NCBI RefSeq assembly: GCF_022201045.2
Contig: NC_068557.1
Span: 29,489,501 to 29,553,500, forward strand
DNA length: 64,000 nt
Direction: 5' to 3'
From: Citrus sinensis
Lineage: Eukaryota > Streptophyta > Magnoliopsida > Sapindales > Rutaceae
Below are positions 35,561-46,482 of the stretch, piece after piece (within the stretch, counting starts at the first letter, position 1; each line of letters opens with the position of its first letter). Below the pieces are notes generated by a model that saw only the letters and a list, made by a program, of their open reading frames with translations, made no database searches and had not been told where the DNA came from. The position numbers and the translations under genes were made by a program.

Positions 35561-36736
35561 TACGGTACAATAATAGTATCATATTTTTTTTTTTTATCTT
35601 TTGTGACAGCACTATTATAAATTTTTATATAACTCATTTTACTCATTTTTATTTAAACTTTGATTCATAAATATTAAGTTAATTTCTACTGCATTCATAT
35701 AAATATTTTAGTTAGCACTTTATACTATTTATTATTTACACATTTTTATTCTATATTGCACATGTATCACAATACCCCATCTCTTTACTATTTTGAGATA
35801 AAATAATAAAAATGTTTAATTTATAACTTTACACTTTTTTTAATATTAAGATTTTTTTTTAAATCCATTATCAAATTTCATTTAACACTACACTCTTTCT
35901 ATTATAACTTTTTTTAATAAATATTATAATACTTTTTATTTACATGCATAATAAATTATGTAATCTCAATAGTCCTATTACAAAAAGTATTAAATTTTTT
36001 CGTACTCTTCTTTTTACCATGTTATTTAATTCAAATATTCTTATCTTATGGGTACATTTGGTTCGTCATTGTTTGCTGTATTAGGTTATATTGCATTATT
36101 TTTTTTGTCACATTAGGGCATATTAAACTATAATTTAGTAAAAAAAAAATTATCCTTCTTATATAGTAATAAAATTTTTAATAATATAATATCAGTCCAT
36201 GCTACATAAAATTACTTTAGCACTAATTTAAAGATGATGAACTATTGTTTACAACAATAAATTAAAGGAGAAAAATTTTTACAACAGTAAATAAAATGAG
36301 TGCTAAATTATAATATTTTTTGTAATAGGACTACTAGGATTACATAATTTATTATGCATGTTAGTAAAATGTACTATAATATTTATTAAAAATATTTATA
36401 ATAGAAAGAGTATAGATGAAATTTGATAATGGATTTAAAAAAAATATAATATTAAAAAAGAGAGTGTAAGGTTCTAAATTAAATATTTTAATTATTTAAT
36501 CTCAAAATAGTAAAGAGAGGGGGTATTGTGATACTAGTGCAATATAAAAAATAATTTTTAAATAGTAGATAGTATAATGTGCTAATTAAAATATTTATAT
36601 CGATGCAGTAGAAATTAATTTAATATTTATGAAATAAAGGTTAAATAAAAATAAATAAAAGAAATTATATGAAAATTTACAAAGAGTACTGCCACAAAAG
36701 ATAAAAGAAGTAGTATAGTATTACTGTTATACCGTA
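35561..36736. mobile_element. long imperfect hairpin element (MITE-like), 1.18 kb
   Basis: The left arm (35561 to about 36030) and right arm (about 36285 to 36736) are inverted copies over about 450-480 bp, roughly 80% alike by eye. Both ends read TACGGTA(C/T)AA inward, and both arms hold TATCACAATACCCC and TCTTTACTATTTTGAGAT. The central 250 bp does not pair and begins with GGGTACATTTGGTTCGTC, which itself looks like a transposon end, so a second element may be nested. I could not decide the target duplication or superfamily. No coding capacity. Confidence 0.8.
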
Positions 36737-37063
36737 GCTGAGTCCGTCAAATTAAAATAAAATAAAATAAAATGGTCGGGCCTGCGCTTTAAATTCAGTA
36801 GCTTCTCTTGTCAACTACTTGCACGTCGGTGGGGCTAGTCTTGCCGCACTCTACAGATTCTTGGGACCGGAGTTTGAAGTTTTATTTATTCTTTTGTCAA
36901 ATGTTTAAAATGAAGATTATCCCTTTCGTTTTTGTTAAAGGGAAATTGCACGACACCTGTTTCGAGATGGAAATTTTTTTTTTCCCACGAGACCCCCATC
37001 GTAATAGGAAATTGAAAATATCATGAGGGGGACCTATCCAGCACAGTAGCAATACCACGTATG

Positions 37064-37068
<5 letters not shown>

Positions 37069-37104
<36 letters not shown>
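37069..37104 (+). repeat. (AT)n microsatellite
   Basis: Uninterrupted AT run of about 18 units between the hairpin element and the minus-strand SINE. Confidence 0.9.
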
Positions 37105-37108
<4 letters not shown>

Positions 37109-37361
37109 TTATGTGACAACATCGTTTTGATATGGTGCACGTGTACGCTGTCCGCGCTAATTAATTGCCAACACATGATGTTAATGTGCAGTGCATCATC
37201 AAGTAACATTATTCATCTCTAATGAATTTGCAGATGGGAAGTTAGCCTCATCGATGTCATCATGTTGGCATATACACATTTATATCCTCTCCCATTTCAC
37301 GAATCCTCTTTATTTCTCTTGGTACTTAATGGTGGTACCCTCCCTTAATTTCCTCACTGTT

Positions 37362-37612
37362 TATCAGTAGCTTTTTTTTTTTTTTTTTTATCTGAACTAC
37401 GAGGTGGTTATGAGTGGATCTCAATTGTGGGAGATACCTTTAAGTTCGTATCACAATTCAGACTAATTCTCGCTCGCACCAGATCGGTCTGTAAGAGATA
37501 AAGTACTGATCAAAGTAGTAACTCCACATAATAGCGGGACTTAAACCCCTAACCTCTCTTAAGAAGTGAGAATATCAAACCATTTACACCAATCAACTTT
37601 AATTATTAGTAG
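37362..37612 (-). mobile_element. tRNA-derived SINE, minus orientation
   Basis: Element 37371-37603, read on the minus strand: box A TGGTGTAAATGG (plus 37580-37591), box B GGTTTAAGTCC (plus 37537-37547), about 30 bp apart, body, then an A-tail of about 18 (plus poly-T 37372-37389). Flanks TATCAGTAG and TATTAGTAG form a 9-bp target duplication with one mismatch. Box spacing, tail and flanks fit a plant tRNA-derived SINE of a different family from the ones at 53370 and 55690. Confidence 0.8.
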
Positions 37613-37890
37613 TTAATTAGAAGCACATTAAGCACTTGTGATGTGGCACCAAATTCATTACCTCAAATTCGCAATAGGACTTGAATTTATGAGATTGTGC
37701 AAGTCTCGCGGGCTTTATAATTTGTTTGATGAATCAACGGCACAGCAACTATATTTTTTTTATAAAAAAAAAAAAAGAAGAAAAAGAAATGTAAAGTGCC
37801 ATAATTGCACCCAACCTACTCAACATTAATTCAAAGTGGGCCCCTCTCCTTTTAATTCAAAGTCATCCAACTCTCTGTTTAATAATCTGT

Positions 37891-37898
37891 ATATAAAT
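37891..37898 (+). promoter_or_regulatory. TATA box of the Gly/Cys-rich protein gene
   Basis: ATATAAAT in CTGTATATAAATAATAC, 70 bp before the ATG, followed by a C/T-rich leader of about 40 bases. Very typical plant core promoter. Confidence 0.8.
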
Positions 37899-37960
37899 AA
37901 TACATATTCCCCTTCTCTCAATCTCATTTCCTCATCGCACTCCCAAAACTACTCACAAAA

Positions 37961-38419
37961 ATGAACTCCTTCGCTATCTCTGTCTTAGTCATCTTGCTCA
38001 TCACATCAACTTCGTCACTTTGCGTGGCTGCCCGACCCGGAGCATCAGCTGAGCTCAACAACGACGACAAGCTCTCTAAAGGCAAAACCACCAACCAAAA
38101 CACCAAGGGTGGAAACGGGTATGACGCCGGGATGGATGGATTCTTTGGACCCGGATCAGGTATACCCGGGTTCGGAAATGGGATAGTAGGTGGCGGGTAT
38201 GGAGCCGGGTACGGAGGTCCGAATGGAGGTTACTCAAGAGGTGGTGTAATTAGGCCTAGTGTGGTGTGTAAGGAGAGAGGTCCTTGTTACATGAAGAAAC
38301 TGACGTGTCCGAAAAAGTGCTTCACCTCTTACAGCCGTTCAGGGAAGGGCTACGGCGGTGGCGGCGGAGGCGGTGGATGCACCATGGATTGTAAGAAGAA
38401 ATGTGTCGCTTACTGTTAG
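37961..38419 (+). CDS. secreted Gly-rich, Cys-rich protein (152 aa)
   Basis: Single exon. A signal peptide (MNSFAISVLVILLITSTSS, cleavage near LCVAA-RPG) predicts export to the cell wall. After a charged linker comes a Gly-rich central part (about 48-95: GFFGPGSGIPGFGNG, GGGYGAGYGGPNGG), then a C-terminal domain with eight cysteines: VVCKERGPCY, KKLTCPKKCFTSYSRSGKGY, an eight-Gly run, then GCTMDCKKKCVAYC. The layout matches a plant family of short secreted 'glycine-rich / loricrin-like' proteins; the molecular role is not known to me, and a structural wall protein or a Cys-stabilised extracellular peptide are both possible. G/C content is clearly higher than in the flanks. A good TATA box lies 70 bp upstream. 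Confidence 0.88.
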   Translation: MNSFAISVLVILLITSTSSLCVAARPGASAELNNDDKLSKGKTTNQNTKGGNGYDAGMDGFFGPGSGIPGFGNGIVGGGYGAGYGGPNGGYSRGGVIRPSVVCKERGPCYMKKLTCPKKCFTSYSRSGKGYGGGGGGGGCTMDCKKKCVAYC

Positions 38420-39517
38420 AGAATGAGCTGAGCCCTGGTCTTAGTTTCTAATATTTCTTACGTAATGTAATCTACTGTTATATTCATATATAAGTCATGT
38501 ATGTGCTGCAAGGTTTATTATGGGTTGCCTTGTGGCTTGAGCCCCCTTTTTTCTTTTTCTTTTTCTCCTTCTTCGGTTGAGCTACTACTTATAATATAAT
38601 ATATATGGAGATATGAATAAAAATGGTATGGCACGTCTTCTTAGTAGCTAAAAGGTTTTAATGGTGTGTTCACTGCTTGCCCACTGAATGTTATGAAGGT
38701 TTTAACAAGATTGTTTTGTTGAAGTGGTACTGTGTGGTAGAGACTAGGATTTGGGCCATAGGGTTCCTTGGTGCATCTTTGATTGAAAGGAATGGATGGA
38801 CTCTTTAATAACGGATGTTTAATATGAAGAAATAAGAGAAGAGGAATTGAATGCTTAGTTGGAAGAAATGAAAGAAGAGACGGAAGAGAAAACTAGAAAA
38901 AAAATAAAAAATTGAAAGTCTCTCTTTAATTTCATTATTTAATTTGATATGAAATCATATTTTTTTCCCTATTTTTTTTTATTACTTTTCTCTTCTCTCA
39001 ATTTTTATCTTTTCGCATTTCGTCATATGGAACATAACCATTGATCCATATTTAATCCCATAATATTTTGTCTCAGAATATCAATGCCTGTCGAATTATG
39101 ATTGTGCTTTATAAGATCTTTTTTGGCGTGAAATAAAAATTTGATTCAGAATATAATGGTGAAAGCATATGATTCCAAGAAGTGGAGAATATCCTTCACG
39201 AAGTCCGACGATCTTATTTGTATCGTCTACTCAAAATTGACGAAGAAATAATCATGAAATAAACTCAACACAGAACGAATTCATCATACATGGAAATGGT
39301 TGTAGAGAATCTCAACAAGGCGAAGCCTATACTCTCTAGTAACCAACATATACAAAACAGAGCACTCGAAATAAGTCAAAAAGAAAAAGAACTGATGTTA
39401 AGCCAGGCCAGTCTCCGAACATATCATCTCCGAGAGCATTTTCCATGGCTTTAAGTACATGTACAACCTAAATCATACAGAAGGTTATCACAGTGTTCTA
39501 TCCTCTACTGAAGTATA
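38420..39517. other. convergent 3' regions and spacer before SCAMP
   Basis: About 1.1 kb between facing stop codons of the Gly/Cys-rich gene and the SCAMP gene; AT-rich. AATAAAA at about 38617 could serve as a poly(A) signal for the former. No gene supported. Confidence 0.5.
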
Positions 39518-42500
39518 TTATAAAGCTGCCCTCATAGCCCCTCGTGCAGCCTCACGCTTCATCTCTGCAGCTTTACCACTTCCTCGGAAATACATGTACA
39601 CTTGCTGTACATAAACAAAAACAAGGGTGTTAATGGGAAAAATAAGAGAGGGGGAGGAGGTGAAGAATTAATGGATTATGCATGCTGGGCAAATGACATA
39701 ATTTTCATGAAATGTTGGTGAACAAGAATCAAGGTGCAAAGCAGACCTGAATAACCCAGATGCTGACCAATGATTCCAGGCAGAATAATCCAAATCCAAT
39801 GAAGTAGAATATCTGTATAACCAAAGAAATTACAATCAATATATTTAAACCTTCAGTGATACAAGCAACATTTCGTATATAATAATCATGTTGAGTTTAG
39901 CACATCCACATGCTATAGATTTATGCAAATGAATCAGAGAATTCACTCCAAAAAGGTAAGGTTAGGTTGAAGAATTCTTACCCCAACCAGTGCATGGTCA
40001 CCCATAACATCCACCGCAGGCAAAACGCCACTATTCCAAGAGTTCAAAACACAAAACCGTTAGCAGCTACTAACGAAAAGAAAAAATTGATGGCATACAC
40101 CAAATAAATTTTAGTCCTTGACAGCCCCATGAAGTACAACAGGTGATCGCATGCCTACCCATCCACCCAGCCCAACAATCAGCCCAGTTCCCATTCTTAA
40201 AATAAATATAACAACAAAAGAGATAAATAATATCCTTCTTATGGCTGACAATAGGCTTAGAAAAGAAAGCATATAATTGCCAAGAATAAGTTAGTTATTG
40301 TCAAATACAAATTTGCAGCAAAGACCGGTCAAAATTTTGAATTAACTTACGTGAGTGACTTTCCTTTGAAAATTATTGGAGGAGCAACTGAGGCAAATAT
40401 GCAAAAGCCAATGTGGAGCTGAGGCAGAATAAATAAAATAAAAGAATAAGAAATTGACCTGGTTTTGAACTTAATAGCAAATTAATGATTATAAATAGAA
40501 AGATTTACCAAGTAAAACAAGAAAAACCATCCAAACTTCATTGCACTTTCAGTCCTGCAAGAAGGCTTATAATGTGATAAGAAAACCAAGAAAGAAACCA
40601 AATTAAGAGCAAGCTGATCAGCAATCACTCTGTCACTGCAATCTCTTTTAAAGCTTCAGGCAAACATGTGAGTTTAGTCTATTTTCACTCATTCTGACAG
40701 ATAGAAAACAAGATAAACAGTAACACTGTTGACAGATTTGTTAATTTTCATACCAATATCCAGAAAATACCCAAAAGTACAGCCATTGAATCAGATTTAT
40801 TTCTGTGACTGAACAATATCTTAAAGTAAACATGCGCCATCCCAATTATATGGTATTAGAAAAACACGATGGAGGATTGTCGCCCCTAAAAATCCAGCTG
40901 GGCTCAGCGTTGACTCTTCTGACATGATCCCCAATCTTCAGACAACAAACTTTGACATGTAGTCAGGCAACAAATTTTTCAGAAGAAACTTAGTATATTA
41001 AAGGAGGATAAAAATTGCCATTGGGCTACAATTGGTGCTCTCAAGTCTCAAAAATGTTAGGGGGCACTAATTCGAGCACCCATAGGGCCCATTTATCCCC
41101 TTGTAAAAAAATGTGGAATAGGGGTAGATATATCCAGCAATAATTAAAAAAATGAAGAGTAAAAATTACAAGGGTGTATCAAGTGTCCACAGATATAATC
41201 AAAAAGAGAGAAAAGGGCGAAGGGAAATAATCTACAAAGCCCATCCAATAACCCCAAAGATTATTACATCCTTCCCTTATCCAAAATCAATCTACACAAA
41301 GGGAAATAATCTACAAAGCCCATCCAATAACCCCAAAGATTATTACATCCTTCCCTTATCCAAAATCAATCTACACAAAATTAACCCAAGACCACTGTAC
41401 TCAGGCAACAATTTGCCCACCTTGATTTTTCAGGCATAAATAAATGAAAAGCCAACTTGAAGAAGATACAAAACAAATTACCTGAAAGCACGATAGAGTG
41501 GACGATACCACAGCACATAAGCTCCTGGAACTCCTGCTATGAAGTAAATAATGGCGAGAAACCAGATTTTTACACCTACAACAACAAATAAGCACAACCC
41601 AATGTACATAGTATCAGAGAATTATATATATGATAGAGAAAGCTCTAGTACTTAGAAAACAAACAAAGGAGATATGTAAATGAACCTTCGCCTTTGATCC
41701 ATGCTGTGGTAACAGCTACGATGTTCCACAGGAGACACAAAAACAATCCTGCATGAAATAAGCAAGAACATTATGATGACTATGATGATAATAGTTACAA
41801 CCACAAAGAACATGTATCATACAAACAAGTCTGCAATGACATTTCTAGGGACAGTCACAAAAGTAGAAGCTACAACTGCAGTGTACGGGCCTAACACTAC
41901 TAACATATTTTATATACAACCTAAAAGTTTTGCCATGCACATAGTAAAAGCATCATATTTTCAATCCAAACAAATACGAAAAACATACCTAAATATGTTG
42001 CAAATGCAACATATTGCAGCCTTTGTAGATGAATTGGTATTTCGTTTGCAATGTCATGATGAATAATGGGGAAAAATGGTGGCCAGTTTTTCTCCTCAAG
42101 AACAATTCCAGCTGCAAAATGAACATTGCAGAACATGATGGATAAAAATTTGACATTTCCATATCAAATTGAACTGTTATGCAATATCAAAGCACCACCA
42201 CAGCAGTTACTCCTGCTGGAATCTTTCATTTCAATCAGTCACAATAACAAAAGATTGACTCCTTGTAATACCACCCGATAAAAAGTAGACATTTCATCAC
42301 GGAGGAGAAAAATAACCAATTCAATCTCCATTCAGAGAATCAGAGGTCCAAATCCCAAAGCTATTCAAAATATACAGTCAATTTGAGTTACCTCGTGCTG
42401 CAGCTTCTTCTTTCCTTCTTACATCCTGCAAAATAAAAAATATTGGAGATCAGATAGATACTAAGTCAACCAGAGTGTGGAGTATGCTTTTTTCCCCTCT

Positions 42501-44238
42501 ACTCTAAAAATGAAGACACCATCTAGCATGGACAATTTTCTCCAACATGTTTAGTTTGGCAATTTTATTATTTAGGTAATACCCCCATTTGAAAAACAAT
42601 AATGACACTTTGTAGGTCCATGACTCTGTCAACTGTGCCTAACTTCAAGAATTAACAATCCACTAATAAATCAAAACAGACCTGCTCCCGCCTTCTTAAT
42701 TCAGCCTCCTTAGCTTGAAGTTCCTTCTCTTTCTTCTTCAAATCCTACATTCAAAATAGACCGTAATCAGAGAAACTATGATAATGTTTACTGGGAGTAA
42801 ATATACATTCGATATGGACTCCCTTAAGTATTGAGAATTTCATCGTACCGCAGCTGTATCAAGAGGAATGTCAATAGGCGCATCACGTTCAAAATTGAAA
42901 CCAGCTGGTTCATGAGGAAGAGGTGAAAGCCTTGAATTAGTTGCAGGTGGAACACTTGCACTGTTCTGGAGTATGACAAAATCATGTTTTAGGGCTCAAG
43001 TAATAAAAATGAAAAACTAGTTATTTGTGAGCGCAAAGATCTCTTGGAACCAGATGCAATTAGCAGGAAGAGAAGGAGAGATAACGAGAGAGCATGACAA
43101 AATGCAAAGAAATATTGAGTGTTTAATCATTCTCCACATGACAAAAAAGACAAATTAAATGAAAAATTATTAAAGAATGATCACCATTCCAGAGGACTAA
43201 ATTTCATCTTATCCTAATCATGTTACTACTCTTAAAAAAAATCTAATATGATATTAATTATTAAATGTCATTCTAAGCACAAACATACATAACAATTTTA
43301 TATGAAAAGTTTAGCTTACTGTTGTAAAAAATCCACCTCCACCAAACCTCGATTGGCCCGAGCTTTTCCCCCTAACAGCTGGGTCCTGTTATTGAAACGT
43401 GAAATCAAAGAGCATTTTAATCAGTTATTTGTCAGATTGCATTAAGCACTATTGAACACTAAGAACCAAAATATAAAATTGAAAAAAAAAAAATCAATAT
43501 AGTCAAGCATATAACTTTACAACATTACTATTCGAAAAGTCAAAAACATCATCACATGAACTCTCATTTTGTTTAAGTTGCAAGTGAACCTGATAATGTA
43601 ATTTGGCCCATGTCAAGCAATGTACTCGCAATTGTTAACTAAGGTACACCACTGGTAATGCAGTGTCCATATATCGTGATGATAAGGTCAAGGTTAGAAA
43701 CAAAGAGCTCAAAAACAATAAACTAGATAAACCAAAAAACCAAAAAAAAATTCCGGCCATAATATAAAAGTGCACCAGTAATTAAACAACAAAACCATCA
43801 AGAACTAACAATGAAATTGAGAGGCACCTATTCATAACTAGGGAAAAGAAAAGATCTCTCAAAAATATATTAAAATCAAAGTGGAGAAACTTAAGTACAA
43901 AGAAATTAACAGATCCAGCTGAAAATTTAAAACCTTAACAACCATAATCAAGGAACAAAACTAAAGAAGCTCAAAACTAGAATGTAAAAGCATCAGTTTC
44001 ACATTCAGTATAGAGTTGACTTTTGCACACAAAGCCACAAAAACAGAGCGGATCTAGCGAATTAAATCAAACCAAATTACTTTCACTAACTTCATCAATC
44101 AACTAAAATAAATCCCTAGACTTTCAGAATGTCAATAAACCACACAAAATCAGCAACCGAACTTGAAAAGAAGGAACTTACGGAGAAAGGATTCACTTCC
44201 TCTTCATCGAAGGGATTGCTGTCGTAACGGCCGGCCAT
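39518..44238 (-). CDS. secretory carrier-associated membrane protein (SCAMP)
   Basis: Thirteen minus-strand exons: 44238-44182, 43385-43320, 42965-42849, 42744-42682, 42425-42392, 42111-41989, 41748-41686, 41575-41482, 40554-40509, 40418-40351, 40030-39982, 39812-39747, 39604-39518, joining to 310 aa. SCAMPs are four-span proteins of trans-Golgi, endosomal and plasma membranes that act in vesicle traffic. Order of parts: two NPF motifs in [19 protein letters not shown] (EH-domain ligands, residues 8-10 and 16-18), a Gly-rich GRFGGGGFF linker part, a Lys/Glu coiled coil ([20 protein letters not shown], about 81-112), [13 protein letters not shown], then four hydrophobic segments. The E-peptide region [11 protein letters not shown] after segment two and [19 protein letters not shown] in segment four are family hallmarks. 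Protein ends [11 protein letters not shown]. Intron sizes range from about 110 to 925 bp; one holds a 79-bp tandem duplication. Confidence 0.94.
41222..41379 (+). repeat. perfect tandem duplication, unit 79 bp
   Basis: 41222-41300 and 41301-41379 are identical. The unit begins GGGAAATAATCTACAAAGCC and ends TCAATCTACACAAA. It lies in a SCAMP intron about 100 bp beyond exon 8. Perfect identity suggests a recent event or an assembly artefact. Confidence 0.92.
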
Positions 44239-44469
44239 CACAAGCGGTTATAACTTAACTTCAGCAAAAAAATGAACTCAGAAAAAGTTCGGGGCAGGTG
44301 ATTTATAATTAAAAAGAAAAAAGAAAAAAAGCTTAATTCAAAGACTGGAAAGACAAAAAGCTTGCAGAGGAAGTGACTTGCAATTGCTTACCTTTTTCAC
44401 CAAATCTTGAGAGAAATCGGAGAACGATTTAAAGAGAGAGAGATGATATGAAAGTCGTTGGACTCGTCT

Positions 44470-45136
44470 TCAGTCAGCGGGAGAATTGTGGGGGATGTAC
44501 CCCATTCCCTTCAAAATACCCAATATATACCTAAAATTATAACACTCTTCAATTTTACACATATATACTCTAAAAAACTAAAGAAAGTATAAAAATAACC
44601 ACAACTAAATTCTCATAAAACTAAACCCAACTCCTTAAAGTCGAGTAAATGATCGAGAATACTCGACTTCAACCAAACCATACACAATTAGTAATTCAGC
44701 ATAAATTCTCGACTTTTTCATGTTAGTCTAGTAAATAATCGAGAATACTCGACTTCAATTGAAATAAAAAATTATCTGAAAAAATTTCAATTTTTTCAAG
44801 TAAGTCGAGTAAAGAGTCGAGAATACCCGACTTTAATTTAACCTTACCCAATATTCATTCAACAAAAATTCTTAACTTTTCATTGAAATTCGGTAATTGG
44901 TTGAGAATACTCAATTTAAATTGAAATGAAAATTTTTCTTTTAATTAAGTCAGGTAAAAAGTCGAGTATACTCGACTTTAGTTGTATTCATGAGAGAGGA
45001 AGTAAACATAAATAAATGATTTTTTTAGGTTATTTTTTACTTTTTACACTTTTAAGAGGTATATGTATGTAATGGGATATAAATTTAACATTTAAAGACA
45101 AATGAGGTATATTTAAATAAAAAACCCTCAGTCAGC
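44470..45136. mobile_element. insertion with 10-bp target duplication and TCGAG hairpin repeats, next to SCAMP start
   Basis: TCAGTCAGCG occurs at 44470-44479 and 45127-45136 and brackets about 647 bp of AT-rich DNA, as expected for a 10-bp target duplication. Inside are five diverged repeats about 60-90 bp apart (starting near 44642, 44728, 44809, 44889, 44951), each with GAATACTCGACTT or a variant preceded by (T/C)GAGTAAA, giving small GTCGAG...CTCGAC hairpins. The outer ends show no strong inverted repeat. The superfamily is therefore unclear; duplication length points to Mutator-like. It lies 230 bp upstream of the SCAMP ATG, inside its leader or promoter. Confidence 0.68.
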
Positions 45137-46482
45137 GTTTATGCGCCTGCTTTAGACTTTTAGAATTTTAGGAGGACAAAAGTTTGGGGGAATTTATTAC
45201 GAACAGCGGGAAGGGTGTTTTTGTAATTTCATGACCCAAAAAATTTTGATTTTTGAATTGAATAAAAACAAGCAAAGAAGAAGCTTCTTCAAAGTAATCT
45301 TGAGCATTGTTATTTCGATGGATGATAATCGAAGGAATTTATCGTATCCTGCTCCGCTATCATCTCCTTGTAAGAAAAACTACCAAGAAGAAAACAATAA
45401 TAATAAATTTATCATATTAAGCTCTAATTTTCATAAATATTACAAGGTGACCTAAAATTTGGCCAAATATGATTGTCTTGTCCTGTCTGCCATTGTCATC
45501 GGGCACATCGCAATGTAAGCAATGTTCAAACAATGGTGGCGCACGAAGTTGTTGACATTGTCCGTTGAGGAGTCCATGAAATTAAATGTGCAACGCGTTG
45601 TTTCATTTACCAAATAGACCGACGTGTTCTCCCATCTCATCTCATTTAATGGGACCGAGACGCCAGAGTTTTTTTTCCACTTCAGAAAGTTCTTTTTTCC
45701 CGCGGACTCTTCATTCCCATTTTTTCTTATATTGAAATTTCTCAAGAACTTTTTTTTTTTTTTATTTATGTGTATTAAAAAAAAAAAATTGGTCAAACTT
45801 TTATGTTGATATTAACTAACTAGTAATACGTTTCTTTCATAAATTGATGTCATCTCAAGTCTTGTTACTTTATAATTTTTCTTGTTTTAACTTGCTGGCA
45901 CCGTAACGCTACCTGGACCAATAAATTGCATTAAACAATTCCCTATAATTTGTTTAGTAAAGAACAAATAAAATTGATAGGGAAGATGATCTCATCATAA
46001 CTCAAATAAATAAAATTACTTTTTTCTTTTAATGCAATTTTCCGACGCACAATTATTTCATGTCATTCTAGCCTTGGTACTGAAGGAACCTCATCTAAAA
46101 AGCAGGGGCTAAAAAGGTAGAGCTGAGGCTTAAATTGCGAAAGATAATGTGAAACGTAAGTGACATCGCCCTGAAAATGCTCAATCATTCAACTATGAAT
46201 TAATATAAGTCAAGATCAACATGTGAGGGGTGAGAAAAAGGGTGAGCCAAGGGGAGAGGGGGGAAAGAAAAAAAAAAACAAAATCTCTATATAGGTAAAC
46301 TGAGAGATGAGAACTGAATTGCAATAGCAAAATTATGAAACTTAAATAATGAAAAAATTACAAGCATCTGAGGAAGGCTACAGTAACTATAGTACAAGTA
46401 TTGATGAGCCTGTATGTGTGGATTGAAGCCAAAACTAACCGGACTAACGTATCAGCTTTGATGTCTAAAGAGTTCAAGAGAC
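45137..46482. other. spacer between SCAMP promoter and DUF707 3' end
   Basis: About 1.35 kb. Contains upstream sequence of SCAMP and the 3' UTR of the DUF707 gene (from about 46482 leftwards). Frames at 45231-45455 and 45452-45796 have no recognisable content and are not called. Confidence 0.45.

Noticed and set aside
41152-41439. 95-codon frame with a repeated peptide
   Set aside because: The internal repeat is the 79-bp DNA duplication inside a SCAMP intron; no evidence of coding.
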